Source of the DNA: Paenibacillus tianmuensis
Lineage (GTDB): Bacteria > Bacillota > Bacilli > Paenibacillales > NBRC-103111
DNA length: 64,000 bases
NCBI RefSeq assembly: GCF_900100345.1
Contig: NZ_FMTT01000023.1
Location: 19,876 to 83,875, forward strand
Direction of reading: 5' to 3'
This document shows, in pieces, positions 8,193 to 15,940 of this stretch. Numbering within the stretch: position 1 is the first letter of the stretch; every line of letters begins with the position of its first letter. The translations under genes and the position numbers were made by a program. The notes under the pieces were generated by a model that saw only the letters and a list, made by a program, of their open reading frames with translations, had not been told where the DNA came from and made no database searches.

Positions 8193-8813
8193 GTGATGGA
8201 TGTGCAAATCAATAGAGAGTCAAGCCAAGAAAAAATTCTGGACTTCGACATCAGAAGAACAATAATTCTTAATTTATATATTAAAGAATGGACTATGCCA
8301 GAATATAGAGTCATAATGACAAAACCGGAGATTGGCGTATATATTGAGATATATTATTTCCCATCAATTAATGATAAAATTCCTGCAAGATTCGCAACAG
8401 TCGGCCTATCTAATTCCATTCGAAAAACTGGAAAACCTACTGAGACTGAATGGATGCTAGCTTTAAAACCAGATTTGGGACAAGAAAGCATTGATCGCAT
8501 ATTCTCATATTTCTGCGACCTAATTGCCCATAATATTGAAAATATAAAAGCTTCGGAAATACCACGAGTAATGACTGAGAGCGCACTCGCACCAGAGAAC
8601 TGGACTACAAAAGCCCTCTTGATTGATGAACTAAGAGGAGAAAGTGAGGATTTAGAAGAAATAAAAATAGGTGAAGAAATAATTAGTGTCTTGTGGGTTA
8701 TACCAATTACTCATAAAGAAGCACGTATAATTTTACAAGAAGGCATAGATGCTTTTGATGCTTACATAGAAAAGCTTCAGCATTCAATAATAGATCCCAC
8801 TCGTCCTTATTAA
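8193..8813 (+). CDS. SUFU-like immunity-type protein
   Basis: A 206-residue soluble protein with low GC compared with its surroundings, a sign of transfer. Features that recall bacterial SUFU domains are VGLSNSIRK, WMLALKPDLGQESI, APENWTTKALLIDE and the near-terminal LWVIPITHKEARIILQEGID. SUFU proteins often serve as immunity proteins against toxins delivered between cells. Several starts are possible (GTG 8193, ATG 8196, GTG 8202), with AAAGGTGA overlapping them. No toxin gene is intact nearby, so it may be an orphan immunity gene. The family call is by eye. Confidence 0.6.
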   Translation: MMDVQINRESSQEKILDFDIRRTIILNLYIKEWTMPEYRVIMTKPEIGVYIEIYYFPSINDKIPARFATVGLSNSIRKTGKPTETEWMLALKPDLGQESIDRIFSYFCDLIAHNIENIKASEIPRVMTESALAPENWTTKALLIDELRGESEDLEEIKIGEEIISVLWVIPITHKEARIILQEGIDAFDAYIEKLQHSIIDPTRPY

Positions 8814-8907
8814 TAAGCAGTTCGAGTATTACTTATTTTTCAAAAGCAATCGATTTCTCGGCTCCAAAGTCCATTTCATGGAAATTAAAAGTTAGGCAGT
8901 TCACGGG

Positions 8908-8945
8908 GAAGGTGTTAGGTCAATTAACACCTTCTTTGTGTTTTC
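8908..8945 (+). terminator. Terminator-like hairpin
   Basis: GAAGGTGTTA and TAACACCTTC form a 10-bp perfect stem with a seven-base loop, followed by TTTGTGTTTTC. Confidence 0.7.
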
Positions 8946-8962
8946 AAGGTAAAATCGTATAA

Positions 8963-9208
8963 GTGGTTTGTTACGATTGTGGTGAGGTAGACGTTCTCCA
9001 TCCTTTCCAGTCAAGGATGACGAGCAAGCAACTGGTCTTCAAGTTCTTTACGAACCGGGAGTTTAACGGATCAGACAGTCCACATACGGGAGAGCTTTTC
9101 AATTATTTATTGAAGAGCTTCTTCTTTTCATTTACACTAGATCCTAATGATAACCATTATCAACAATTGGAGGCGTTAATCTCCAAGACGACAATTACCG
9201 AAGGGTAG
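8963..9208 (+). CDS. Hypothetical short ORF, possibly a gene remnant
   Basis: Open frame of 81 residues, GTG start without a convincing ribosome site. It reads QLVFKFFTNREFNGSD and LFNYLLKSFFFSFTLDPND. It begins just after a terminator. Beyond its stop, another frame reads VETPAYYMDSDVELIRESAG up to a stop near 9297, so the stretch to 9346 appears to hold pieces of broken genes. I do not recognise any of them. Confidence 0.25.
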   Translation: MVCYDCGEVDVLHPFQSRMTSKQLVFKFFTNREFNGSDSPHTGELFNYLLKSFFFSFTLDPNDNHYQQLEALISKTTITEG

Positions 9209-9346
9209 GCGTGGAAACGCCCGCTTATTATATGGATAGCGATGTCGAGCTGATCAGGGAATCGGCAGGCCGCATGCATCTTCAGGTCCTCGGCTGAACG
9301 GAATGACGGACGGTTAGCCGAATTAACGGAGAAAGGAACGTAACGG

Positions 9347-11320
9347 ATGAAACTTAACGACCATACGATTCTGTGGAATTATGCTACCATACGGATTATG
9401 GATGTGCGGCATACGAGTCTAGAGCAAGGAGAAGTGCTGAGCTCCTACCAGCTGCCGGCCAGCGCTTTCCTTTATGTAACCCGAGGGAGCGGGCGCATTC
9501 GGCTGGACGGCGCTGAGAGCGAGGTGAAGCCTTTCCAGTTAATGCATGGGGGCAAAGGGCTTTGCCTCGATTTGATGGCTGAAGAGCTGCTGAACTATTA
9601 CTTGATTCTGTACAAAGCCGCAATGCCGCTGACGAGCCGTCGGGAGCTGCTTGCGTTATGGGAAGCAGTTGATAACCCGTTCCAGCTGCAGTTCAGCTTC
9701 ACTCCTCACGATCCGATCGCCATGTTGGACAAGGCGCAGGCGATGTATAAGGCATGGGAACGGACGGATGAACTGGAGAAGCTGCATGTGAAATCGCTCT
9801 TCTACCAATTCGTTCACGAACTGCTGCAGCAGCTGGCAAGTCAGTCAGTGCAAGCGCAGAGACCGGACCCTGTTGCCCAGGCGATCCGCTATATTCATGA
9901 GCACTACAAGGAGCCGATCACGCTCGAATCGCTTGCGGACATGCTCGATTGCAATCCGCGACAGTTCCTGAGAATGTTCAGAAACAGCTGGCAGACGAGT
10001 CCGATCGATTATTTGATACAAGTCCGCATGGACAAAGCGAAGGAGCTGCTCCTGAACACGGAGTGCACAATGAAGCAAATTTCCGAGAGCGTCGGCTACT
10101 CGGACAGCTACTACTTCAGCCGCATGTTCAAGAAGTGTACGGGCGTATCCCCGACAGCTTTCAAAGAGACTGCCCAGGCCGCGAGCTCAAGTCGAAATAA
10201 TCCATCTGCGGTGTCCACATATCCCATTGCTGCGATATGGCTTCAACGATATAGTGATCATGATAATCATTATCACTATATCGGGAAGGGAGATTTACCC
10301 GTGCTTAGAAGGACTAGAGCATCATTCGCCGCCTCCTTGCTGTTTTGCATGATTTTGCTGTTAAGTAGTTGTACGGCGGGAACGATCAGTACAGATCCGG
10401 GCGCTGCCGGCGCTGCCAAAAACGGCGCGACGGCGACCGCTCCGGCGGGAGCGGGCAGTACGGAAGCGGACTCGCCAAGGATCATCAAACATGCGATGGG
10501 GGAAGAAACCGTCAAAGGGACGCCGAAGCGCGTGGTCATCCTGACGAACGAAGGAACGGAAGCGCTGTTGGCCGTAGGCGTCAAGCCGATCGGTGCGGTG
10601 CAATCGTGGATTGGTAACCCATGGTACGATCATATTAAGAATGAGATGAATGATGTCGCCGTCGTGGGCGACGAGCTGCAGCCGAATATCGAGCTGATCG
10701 CGAGTTTGAAGCCAGATCTCATTATCGGCAATAAGGCGAGACAGGAGAAAATATACGGCCAGCTGAAGCAAATTGCACCTACCGTATTCGCGGAAGATTT
10801 GGGCGGTGACTGGAAAATTAATTTCAAGTTGTACATGGACGCGATCAACAAGAAGGAAGAAGGGGAGAAGGCGATGACTGCGTTTGACATGCGGGTTGCC
10901 GACGTGAAGGCCAAGCTTGGCAGCAAGGCGGCTACGAAAGTGTCCGTCGCCCGCTTCTCCGCCTCACAGGTGCGCATCTACCAGAAGCAGACGTTCTCCG
11001 GTGTTCTCTTGAGCCAGCTTGGATTCGCCCGTCCCGCTTCACAGGACAAAGATTCGTTCATCGAGGTGATGTCCAAGGAGACAATTCCGAGCATGGATGG
11101 GGACGTGCTGTTCTACTTCGTCACGAAGACGGCGGGCAAAACCGATGCTGCAAAACTCGTGCAAGAATGGATAAACGACCCGCTGTTTAAAAATTTGAAT
11201 GTAGCCAAGACGAACAAAGTCGTGCAGGTCGACGAAGCGATCTGGAACTCAGCGGGAGGGTATAAGGCGGCCAACCTACTTCTGGACGAGCTTGTCAAAT
11301 ATTTCGATATAAAAAAATAG
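9347..11320 (+). CDS. AraC-family regulator fused in frame to an iron-siderophore binding domain
   Basis: One open frame of 657 residues. Residues 1-165 look like a cupin-type sensor. Residues 180-280 are two AraC helix-turn-helix units (ITLESLADMLDCNPRQFLRM and MKQISESVGYSDSYYFSRMF). Residues 375-657 are a Peripla_BP_2 domain. The same domain order exists in the Bacillus regulator Btr, where the binding domain senses siderophore. Here, however, the linker DNA holds a perfect Fur box, a ribosome site and a lipoprotein signal peptide, which suggests two genes whose separating stop was lost. ATG 9347 has GGAGAAAGG upstream. The nested lipoprotein start is given as a separate entry. Confidence 0.75.
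   Translation: MKLNDHTILWNYATIRIMDVRHTSLEQGEVLSSYQLPASAFLYVTRGSGRIRLDGAESEVKPFQLMHGGKGLCLDLMAEELLNYYLILYKAAMPLTSRRELLALWEAVDNPFQLQFSFTPHDPIAMLDKAQAMYKAWERTDELEKLHVKSLFYQFVHELLQQLASQSVQAQRPDPVAQAIRYIHEHYKEPITLESLADMLDCNPRQFLRMFRNSWQTSPIDYLIQVRMDKAKELLLNTECTMKQISESVGYSDSYYFSRMFKKCTGVSPTAFKETAQAASSSRNNPSAVSTYPIAAIWLQRYSDHDNHYHYIGKGDLPVLRRTRASFAASLLFCMILLLSSCTAGTISTDPGAAGAAKNGATATAPAGAGSTEADSPRIIKHAMGEETVKGTPKRVVILTNEGTEALLAVGVKPIGAVQSWIGNPWYDHIKNEMNDVAVVGDELQPNIELIASLKPDLIIGNKARQEKIYGQLKQIAPTVFAEDLGGDWKINFKLYMDAINKKEEGEKAMTAFDMRVADVKAKLGSKAATKVSVARFSASQVRIYQKQTFSGVLLSQLGFARPASQDKDSFIEVMSKETIPSMDGDVLFYFVTKTAGKTDAAKLVQEWINDPLFKNLNVAKTNKVVQVDEAIWNSAGGYKAANLLLDELVKYFDIKK
10261..10275. promoter_or_regulatory. 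Fur box inside the AraC/binding-protein ORF
   Basis: TGATAAT-C-ATTATCA is a perfect 7-1-7 Fur site. It sits inside a longer inverted repeat from 10250 to 10280 with arms TATAGTGAT and ATCACTATA. It lies 26 bases upstream of the GTG of the lipoprotein, so it would control an internal promoter repressed when iron is abundant. Confidence 0.85.
10301..11320 (+). CDS. Iron-siderophore ABC transporter substrate-binding lipoprotein (internal start)
   Basis: GTG 10301 has GGGAAGGGAG eight bases upstream and opens LRRTRASFAASLLFCMILLL followed by SSC, a lipoprotein signal with Cys as acylation site. The mature protein has a low-complexity Ala/Gly/Thr linker and then a FecB/FhuD-type Peripla_BP_2 domain (GTPKRVVILTNEGTEALLAV, KPDLIIGNKAR, ending YKAANLLLDELVKYF). 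It would capture ferric siderophore outside the membrane. The permease and ATPase are not in the window. Located right behind a Fur box, this is the most natural expression unit of the region. Confidence 0.8.
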   Translation: MLRRTRASFAASLLFCMILLLSSCTAGTISTDPGAAGAAKNGATATAPAGAGSTEADSPRIIKHAMGEETVKGTPKRVVILTNEGTEALLAVGVKPIGAVQSWIGNPWYDHIKNEMNDVAVVGDELQPNIELIASLKPDLIIGNKARQEKIYGQLKQIAPTVFAEDLGGDWKINFKLYMDAINKKEEGEKAMTAFDMRVADVKAKLGSKAATKVSVARFSASQVRIYQKQTFSGVLLSQLGFARPASQDKDSFIEVMSKETIPSMDGDVLFYFVTKTAGKTDAAKLVQEWINDPLFKNLNVAKTNKVVQVDEAIWNSAGGYKAANLLLDELVKYFDIKK

Positions 11321-11670
11321 ATGGATGCAGTCTTCGCGGCAAGCTGATGTCGGTACAGCAGACGTCGGCTTGTTTGCCGTGCGGCCGTTGAGTCGGGCGC
11401 TGATTGCGGCCGGGGTGGGGGAAAAGTCTGGAAGAATAATGTACAGTGACACAAAAGTACCCTTTTACAAGGAGATTGACACAAAACTCCCCTTTTACGA
11501 GGCGGAACACCTACCACCAACTAGCGGAATAACAAATTTCACACTTAAAATACCATTTAAAGTATATAAATGGAAAATCGCCACCGGATGTTTCCTTCCC
11601 GCCACCTGTTGTTACTCCCTGGTCTTGAATTCATAAATCTCATCATACATTTCATAGTAATCCTGCTCAT
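11321..11670. other. Intergenic stretch with IS-end-like direct repeats
   Basis: 350 bases with no supported gene. It contains two 26-base direct repeats, described separately. Confidence 0.4.
11447..11502 (+). repeat. Two 26-base direct repeats resembling transposon ends
   Basis: Copy 1 at 11447-11472 and copy 2 at 11477-11502 both read TGACACAAAA, then about four variable bases, then CCCTTTTAC and AGG. Period is 30. A related GACACAAAACT occurs near 15500. Multiple short GACAC-type repeats are typical of the ends of IS21- or Tn7-like elements, but no transposase is left here. Confidence 0.45.
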
Positions 11671-11800
11671 TTAGATCTTCAACCTGGTCCAGTTGCTGAC
11701 AAGCCCCATGACGTAGAGGAAGCAGATCAGCCAGGACAGCGTTCCGCCGCGCTTCATCATGCCGGACTGGGTAAGCAGGAGGGAGATGTCGAATCGGTCC
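11671..11800 (-). pseudogene. C-terminal fragment of a membrane protein
   Basis: The minus strand reads ISLLLTQSGMMKRGGTLSWL and then ICFLYVMGLVSNW before TAA at 11671. This is a hydrophobic C-terminal end without its gene. It joins abruptly onto the choice-of-anchor I fragment, which marks a deletion junction near 11800-11817. The family is not identified. Confidence 0.35.
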
Positions 11801-11816
11801 CACAAACTTTTCCGTC

Positions 11817-12345
11817 TTCCGGTTCAGGACCTTTGCCGGAGTTCCGATTGTCGAACTTGACGCTTTCATGGTCCGAGTTAAAATATACGGGCAGCAACTG
11901 AGCCGTAATCTGCTCGAAAGCATCGCCGACAGGCCCGGCTTGGATGTCGTCAGCATCCCAAATCGAGAACGAGCGGCCTCCGAAACCATATAGAGCGTCG
12001 TAATAAACGGCACCGGTCACGCTATAGACGGCATTCGAAACTTGGAGTCTTCCCAGCTTTTTGTCGTCTGTAAAGGTCCCGTCCGTTTTCATAAGATCAA
12101 GCTGCTCCTTAGTAAACCCTTTGAGCTTGGCGGCATCCAGCTTGATTTTGGCGGTGATATCCTTCACGCGCACTTCTTCGCTGTAACCCTTTCCTCCGTC
12201 GTTCCAATCCGCACGCGCGTCATCCTCATTGGCGGTCACCAAGTACGTTTTATCGCCGTATTGGTAGAGCGACATACCGTCCGGCGTATAGGTAGAGTAA
12301 CTGGGGGTTCGAGAAATTGGAGTAATTTAAGGATTGACTGTTATA
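11817..12345 (-). pseudogene. Fragment of a choice-of-anchor I (PhoX/phytase-like propeller) protein
   Basis: The minus frame reads YLVTANEDDARADW, SEEVRVKDITAKIKLD, ALYGFGGRSFSIWDADDIQ and DAFEQITAQLLPVYFN, ending FDNRNSGKGPEPE. These are conserved blocks of secreted choice-of-anchor I proteins, a propeller family of usually 500-800 residues. Only about 170 residues remain. A run of five C near 12310 shifts the frame (SNFSNP to SYSTYTPDGMS), and both ends are missing. It is a decayed relic with deletions at each side. Confidence 0.7.
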
Positions 12346-12412
12346 AACGCCGCCGCGTAGCAATTAGCTGAGTAGATGTGCTAGAATATGTAAACACATC
12401 CCGAATGATGAG

Positions 12413-12874
12413 GTGATTAACATATATCCAGATCTATGTGTAAGGCTGGTAACTCTGACCGATGCGGAGGAACTTTCGAGGCTAAATCAAGAGTTTAACG
12501 GAGGTGAACAAAGACCTCCAGCTAAGATAGTTGAACATCTGAGTAGAAACCATAACGAATTAATCGCCGTGGCAGAGGTTAGTGGTAAAATCGTTGGTTT
12601 TGGCTGTGCTCAAAGTTATTATTCATTTTGTTATGAAGAACCATATGGGGAAATTACTGAATTATATGTAGAAGAAGCTGCTCGAAGAAGGGGAATTGCA
12701 ATTGCAATAATTTCTTGTCTGGAAGAAAACCTTAGAACACGTGGAGTAAAAAGTATGAAGGTACTGACAGGTAGCAAAAATAACGCTGCAATAAAAACGT
12801 ATGAACATTGCAACTATGTTAAAGATGATGAACAGTTGTTAACGAAAAGGTTGGAGTTAATCAAACGGGAGTAG
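12413..12874 (+). CDS. GNAT family N-acetyltransferase
   Basis: A 153-residue GNAT protein. The acetyl-CoA binding motif A is ITELYVEEAARRRGIAIAII (R-x-x-G-I/A variant), followed by VLTGSKNNAAIKTYEHCNYV, the typical beta5-alpha4 end. These enzymes acetylate small amines or proteins. The substrate cannot be predicted. The start is GTG 12413 with only a weak AGG upstream. GC is low relative to the core, which fits transfer. It stands alone between remnants. Confidence 0.8.
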   Translation: MINIYPDLCVRLVTLTDAEELSRLNQEFNGGEQRPPAKIVEHLSRNHNELIAVAEVSGKIVGFGCAQSYYSFCYEEPYGEITELYVEEAARRRGIAIAIISCLEENLRTRGVKSMKVLTGSKNNAAIKTYEHCNYVKDDEQLLTKRLELIKRE

Positions 12875-13171
12875 CAGATGAATTACCTACAAACAGGCAG
12901 CGAGTACTTCCACGGCTTTTTCGTATGTTATAAGCCACAATCTGAAGGGGGTTATATGATTGCGCTATGACATTGATATTGCCATAGAAGAAGTAGTTAT
13001 AGAGTGGAGTTGAAACAGATGGAACAAGAAGTAATCTCCTTCCAGTCTCAATGGGTGGGATTCTCATCCGGAAGAAATTGAGCAGTCTTCTTTTGTTCAG
13101 TGCTCCATCGATGTGTGCTTGGGCGGAATGATTGTAAAGCGTGGCTGCGAATTAAGGTCTTAGAGGTATGG
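12875..13171 (+). other. Region with short gene remnants
   Basis: Only short open pieces are visible. One reads SHPEEIEQSSFVQCSIDVCL and ends at TAG 13161, immediately before the next gene. It has no start and no recognised family. Confidence 0.25.
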
Positions 13172-13486
13172 ATGATTCAAGATTTTGATAATCGTTTTCC
13201 GGCCCGAAATGGATGCCAGGGGTATTTGGATGATTTTAAGATGTTCAGGAACACGTACATCTACCATTATGGGAAATGGTTATTTATCAGTGCAGGCGCT
13301 GAAGGGGATCTTGGCGTATGGGGGCTCGTAAAACAAACAGATAGTCAGTACCATATGCTAGTATATGCAGATTGGGGCTTTCATAAGAATAATGCTTTTG
13401 GAGGCAACATCCTGTTACCTAAGCATGAAATTGAGGAATGGATCGAGCAGGCAATGCAGAATAATCGCTACGAGAAGGCAGAGTAA
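13172..13486 (+). CDS. Hypothetical protein
   Basis: A 104-residue soluble protein. ATG 13172 follows GAGG by five bases. An in-frame extension to 13100 has no ribosome site. It contains YIYHYGKWLFISAGAEGDLG, then WGLVKQTDSQYHMLVYADWG and a charged C-terminal helix. The balance of aromatic and acidic residues recalls small immunity or SMI1-like proteins, but I cannot assign a family. It precedes the DUF4085 gene on the same strand by 58 bases and may be cotranscribed. Confidence 0.5.
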   Translation: MIQDFDNRFPARNGCQGYLDDFKMFRNTYIYHYGKWLFISAGAEGDLGVWGLVKQTDSQYHMLVYADWGFHKNNAFGGNILLPKHEIEEWIEQAMQNNRYEKAE

Positions 13487-13544
13487 CAGGAAGCAGTCTC
13501 GCTAAAGGGATCGGGCCAATGGAGGCCAATGAAGGAGTGTTTCT

Positions 13545-14411
13545 GTGAAATATTTGACAAAAGAATGGTATGAATTATGCCAGCGGACAGGACTTCATTT
13601 TGGCATGAGGGCGCACAAGAGTGCCTACGAACATGACGAAGCACTTTATTTGCAGCTCTATAAAAAGAAGGAAAAGGAATTTATTAGTCAGAGGCGCGAA
13701 GTTTACGACGTCGATCCCCGGTTTATGCTGGAGCAGGATGGCGCGCAAATTGTGGCTCTCGATAAATTTTTGAATGGGGATCAGATCGGTGAAGAGGATA
13801 CAATGGACTATCACATGTCTTCTGAAGAAAGGGATCGGATACAGCAATTAATTGCCGCTTACGATGCCCGGCCTCCTTTTGATAAAATGAAATGTAAGGA
13901 AGAATTCAGCGAGATTCAGGAATGGGCATATAAGGAAGCGTTTCATAAACTTCCGGGCGAGCTATCCTCACGCATTGCGGATATGCGGGTGTTTGTACTG
14001 GGTTACTGTACGAGAGAGGTATTGCGCGAACTGAAGCAAATGAGCAAAGAAAATGAAAAGCACATGATGCTGGTCTTGGATGAATATAGGCAGGCACAAC
14101 AAGCGGAGAACATTCCCGAACATATCCGCAGCCAATTCGGTTTTCACGATTGCACAGTGACGGAGCTTACGTCCGGCAAGCAGATGGTTATGAGACTGGA
14201 CACGCGAGGCGGATTTACCAACAATAACAAGGTTACATTTGATGCAGTCGACAAAATCATCAGACAAGACGAGCACATTGTGGGCAGCTATTGGATTTAT
14301 AATGAGCTGTATCGTACGGATTGCGGCTATGAAGTCCATATCCTGTTTTCGGGCGAAGGAATGTCTGAACTCATTATTCACTGCGCAGACATTGTTGTAG
14401 AACAAGAATGA
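13545..14411 (+). CDS. DUF4085 family protein
   Basis: A 288-residue soluble protein whose start MKYLTKEWYELCQRTGLHF is the conserved N-terminus of the DUF4085 family, found in Paenibacillus and Bacillus. The C-terminal quarter (SQFGFHDCTVTELTSGKQMV through ELIIHCADIVVEQE) looks like a small beta domain. Function is unknown. GTG 13545 has AAGGAGTG upstream. The high charge and lack of membrane segments indicate a cytoplasmic protein. Confidence 0.75.
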   Translation: MKYLTKEWYELCQRTGLHFGMRAHKSAYEHDEALYLQLYKKKEKEFISQRREVYDVDPRFMLEQDGAQIVALDKFLNGDQIGEEDTMDYHMSSEERDRIQQLIAAYDARPPFDKMKCKEEFSEIQEWAYKEAFHKLPGELSSRIADMRVFVLGYCTREVLRELKQMSKENEKHMMLVLDEYRQAQQAENIPEHIRSQFGFHDCTVTELTSGKQMVMRLDTRGGFTNNNKVTFDAVDKIIRQDEHIVGSYWIYNELYRTDCGYEVHILFSGEGMSELIIHCADIVVEQE

Positions 14412-14798
14412 CTTAAATATAGTAGCTAAAGGAGCTGCTGCGGTATAGGTTTAGAGCTAAAGAAATTCTGGAAAGTTATATAGGGCTGTCGTTTTTTGAG
14501 TGGAACATCCTCGTCACATCACACAGAGAGAAGGGAGTATCGTGAGCCGGAGGCCGTTTTGCCGTAACAATGATTTGTAAAATTGTATTGGACGGGGCGC
14601 GAGCATCATTTGGCAGGAGCACTCGGGCAAGGACTCAGTATTAAAGAAGTTATACAGTCCAAATGTCCTTCAGCCAAATGCTACGTACATTTTGGAGTTG
14701 GAACAGAGCAATCTGTCATTGATCCGAAGGGAATTATCGCCGCACTTTCAGAGAGGGACGCTTCTATTGTCGGATGACAAGAATATAGTCCGATTATG
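14412..14798 (+). other. Intergenic stretch with an unassigned short ORF
   Basis: A 64-residue frame at 14583-14777 reads GALGQGLSIKEVIQSKCPSA and KCYVHFGVGTEQSVIDPKG. It lacks a ribosome site and I do not recognise it. It ends just before the terminator at 14799, so it could be the tail of a lost gene. Confidence 0.3.
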
Positions 14799-14822
14799 AT
14801 CCGCAGAAATTGCGGATTTTTT
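14799..14822 (+). terminator. Terminator used as intron target
   Basis: ATCCGCA and TGCGGAT pair around GAAAT, followed by a T-run. A group II intron starts three bases later, as expected for class C introns, which insert after terminator hairpins. Confidence 0.75.
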
Positions 14823-14824
14823 AT

Positions 14825-15410
14825 GTGCGACGGGCAGTCGTAACTGTAGCGAGTTAATCGCTACGAGTAATCCGTTAAAAGCAGCGGTTACGTTACCATA
14901 GGTAAACACGAACCGAGAGCTTGGAAAGATGATTTATCGAGGGTGAAAGTCCCTCCTCAAGCGCTCTGGTGCGATTTGGGAAGCCTAATCTAGGGCAATA
15001 TCGCGAGGTAGTTGTCTGAAGGAGATGCGGACAATCGAGAGACCCGCAGGCGGATGAGCAGACCCAAATGCGAAAGCGTGAAGCACGCAGCGGCAGGATA
15101 AGTCGGCGAAAAAAAATCGTTGTCCAATGAACCAGACGGAGGGCGGTGGCTTATCAAGTGAAGGTGCTGGGTATGTTCAGAAGGAAGATACGATGACCCC
15201 GTGAGGTTCTCTGCTCACCTGGAAAGGATGGCTGTATATAAGGCTTCGCCGAAGTTGTAGACATGGCAGAGAATGCAGACGTTCTCGTAGTACGGGAGTA
15301 GGCAGATGACCAAACATCTGCTGAACGGAAGGGGAGCGACCTCGTGGACAAACACTTGAATGTAGCCAGAGTTGGTTGATTTGCTGATTCGGATGGAACA
15401 ATATATTGCA
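14825..15410 (+). ncRNA. Group II intron RNA lacking its reverse transcriptase
   Basis: GTGCGAC at 14825 is a canonical group II 5' boundary, lying directly after the terminator T-tract. Downstream are AGGGTGAAAGTCCCTCC, TAATCTAGGGCAATATCG and CGAAAGCGTGAAGCACGC, typical of domain I. A further structured part ends with GCAGATGACCAAACATCTGC near 15304. After that the sequence loses intron character. No reverse transcriptase/maturase ORF, domain V or 3' boundary could be found, so it is 3'-truncated. The 3' coordinate is approximate. Confidence 0.65.
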
Positions 15411-15549
15411 TATTAGAATCAGCATTGGTTGAAAAACGAATTTGAGAAGTTCACGTAGTACGAATCGAAAAAATGACACATTAGCAGTAACTGTGCAACG
15501 ACACAAAACTACTCAATTTAAATCATCGGAAAACTGCATATTTGTCTAT

Positions 15550-15603
15550 AATAATTAAGCACACTTATGTCGCATCAGCGCGACATAAGTGTGCTTAATT
15601 ATT
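15550..15603. repeat. Perfect 24-bp inverted repeat (hairpin)
   Basis: The left arm at 15550-15573 ends ACACTTATGTCGC. The right arm at 15580-15603 starts GCGACATAAGTGT. The loop is ATCAGC. All 24 pairs match. There is no T-tract, so it is not an ordinary terminator. A further GCGACACAA follows at about 15609. It lies just past the truncated intron, among GACAC-type motifs. Confidence 0.85.
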
Positions 15604-15940
15604 GATGGTGCGACACAATTAAACTTGAATAATTCTCAGGTCTAATCTCTCACTCTCTAATGGGTGGGGGGGAACTATTGGGGAACTTTAATGCAGGAGC
15701 TGCTTATGCCGCAGCTTCTTTTTGGTTTGTTCAAATCGGGCAGGAGAGTTTAACAATAATTGTCTTTTACCAGCCTTCCCCTAAATTATTTGTTATCATG
15801 TTTGGTAGTGACTTTATTTTGGTGGAGTTTAACATTCGGGGTGGGGGACTGACATGATACTAGCTCATCGACAAGAGGGCTCGAAACAAAACGATCGCCA
15901 TGTGGAGCAAGCAAACGAAGAGAAACGGAGGATGGAAGAA
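15604..15940 (+). other. Intergenic region before the phosphotransferase
   Basis: Contains one terminator-like hairpin (listed separately) and GGAGG at 15927-15931. The in-frame extension of the phosphotransferase to 15854 lacks a ribosome site and is very hydrophilic, so it was not used. Confidence 0.4.
15694..15724 (+). terminator. Terminator-like hairpin
   Basis: GGAGCTGC and GCAGCTTC pair around TTATGCC and are followed by TTTTT. No gene is visible upstream for it to terminate, so it is probably a relic. Confidence 0.6.

Noticed and set aside
15550..15603. Rho-independent terminator
   Set aside because: Stem is AT-rich at the base and no T-run follows on either strand.
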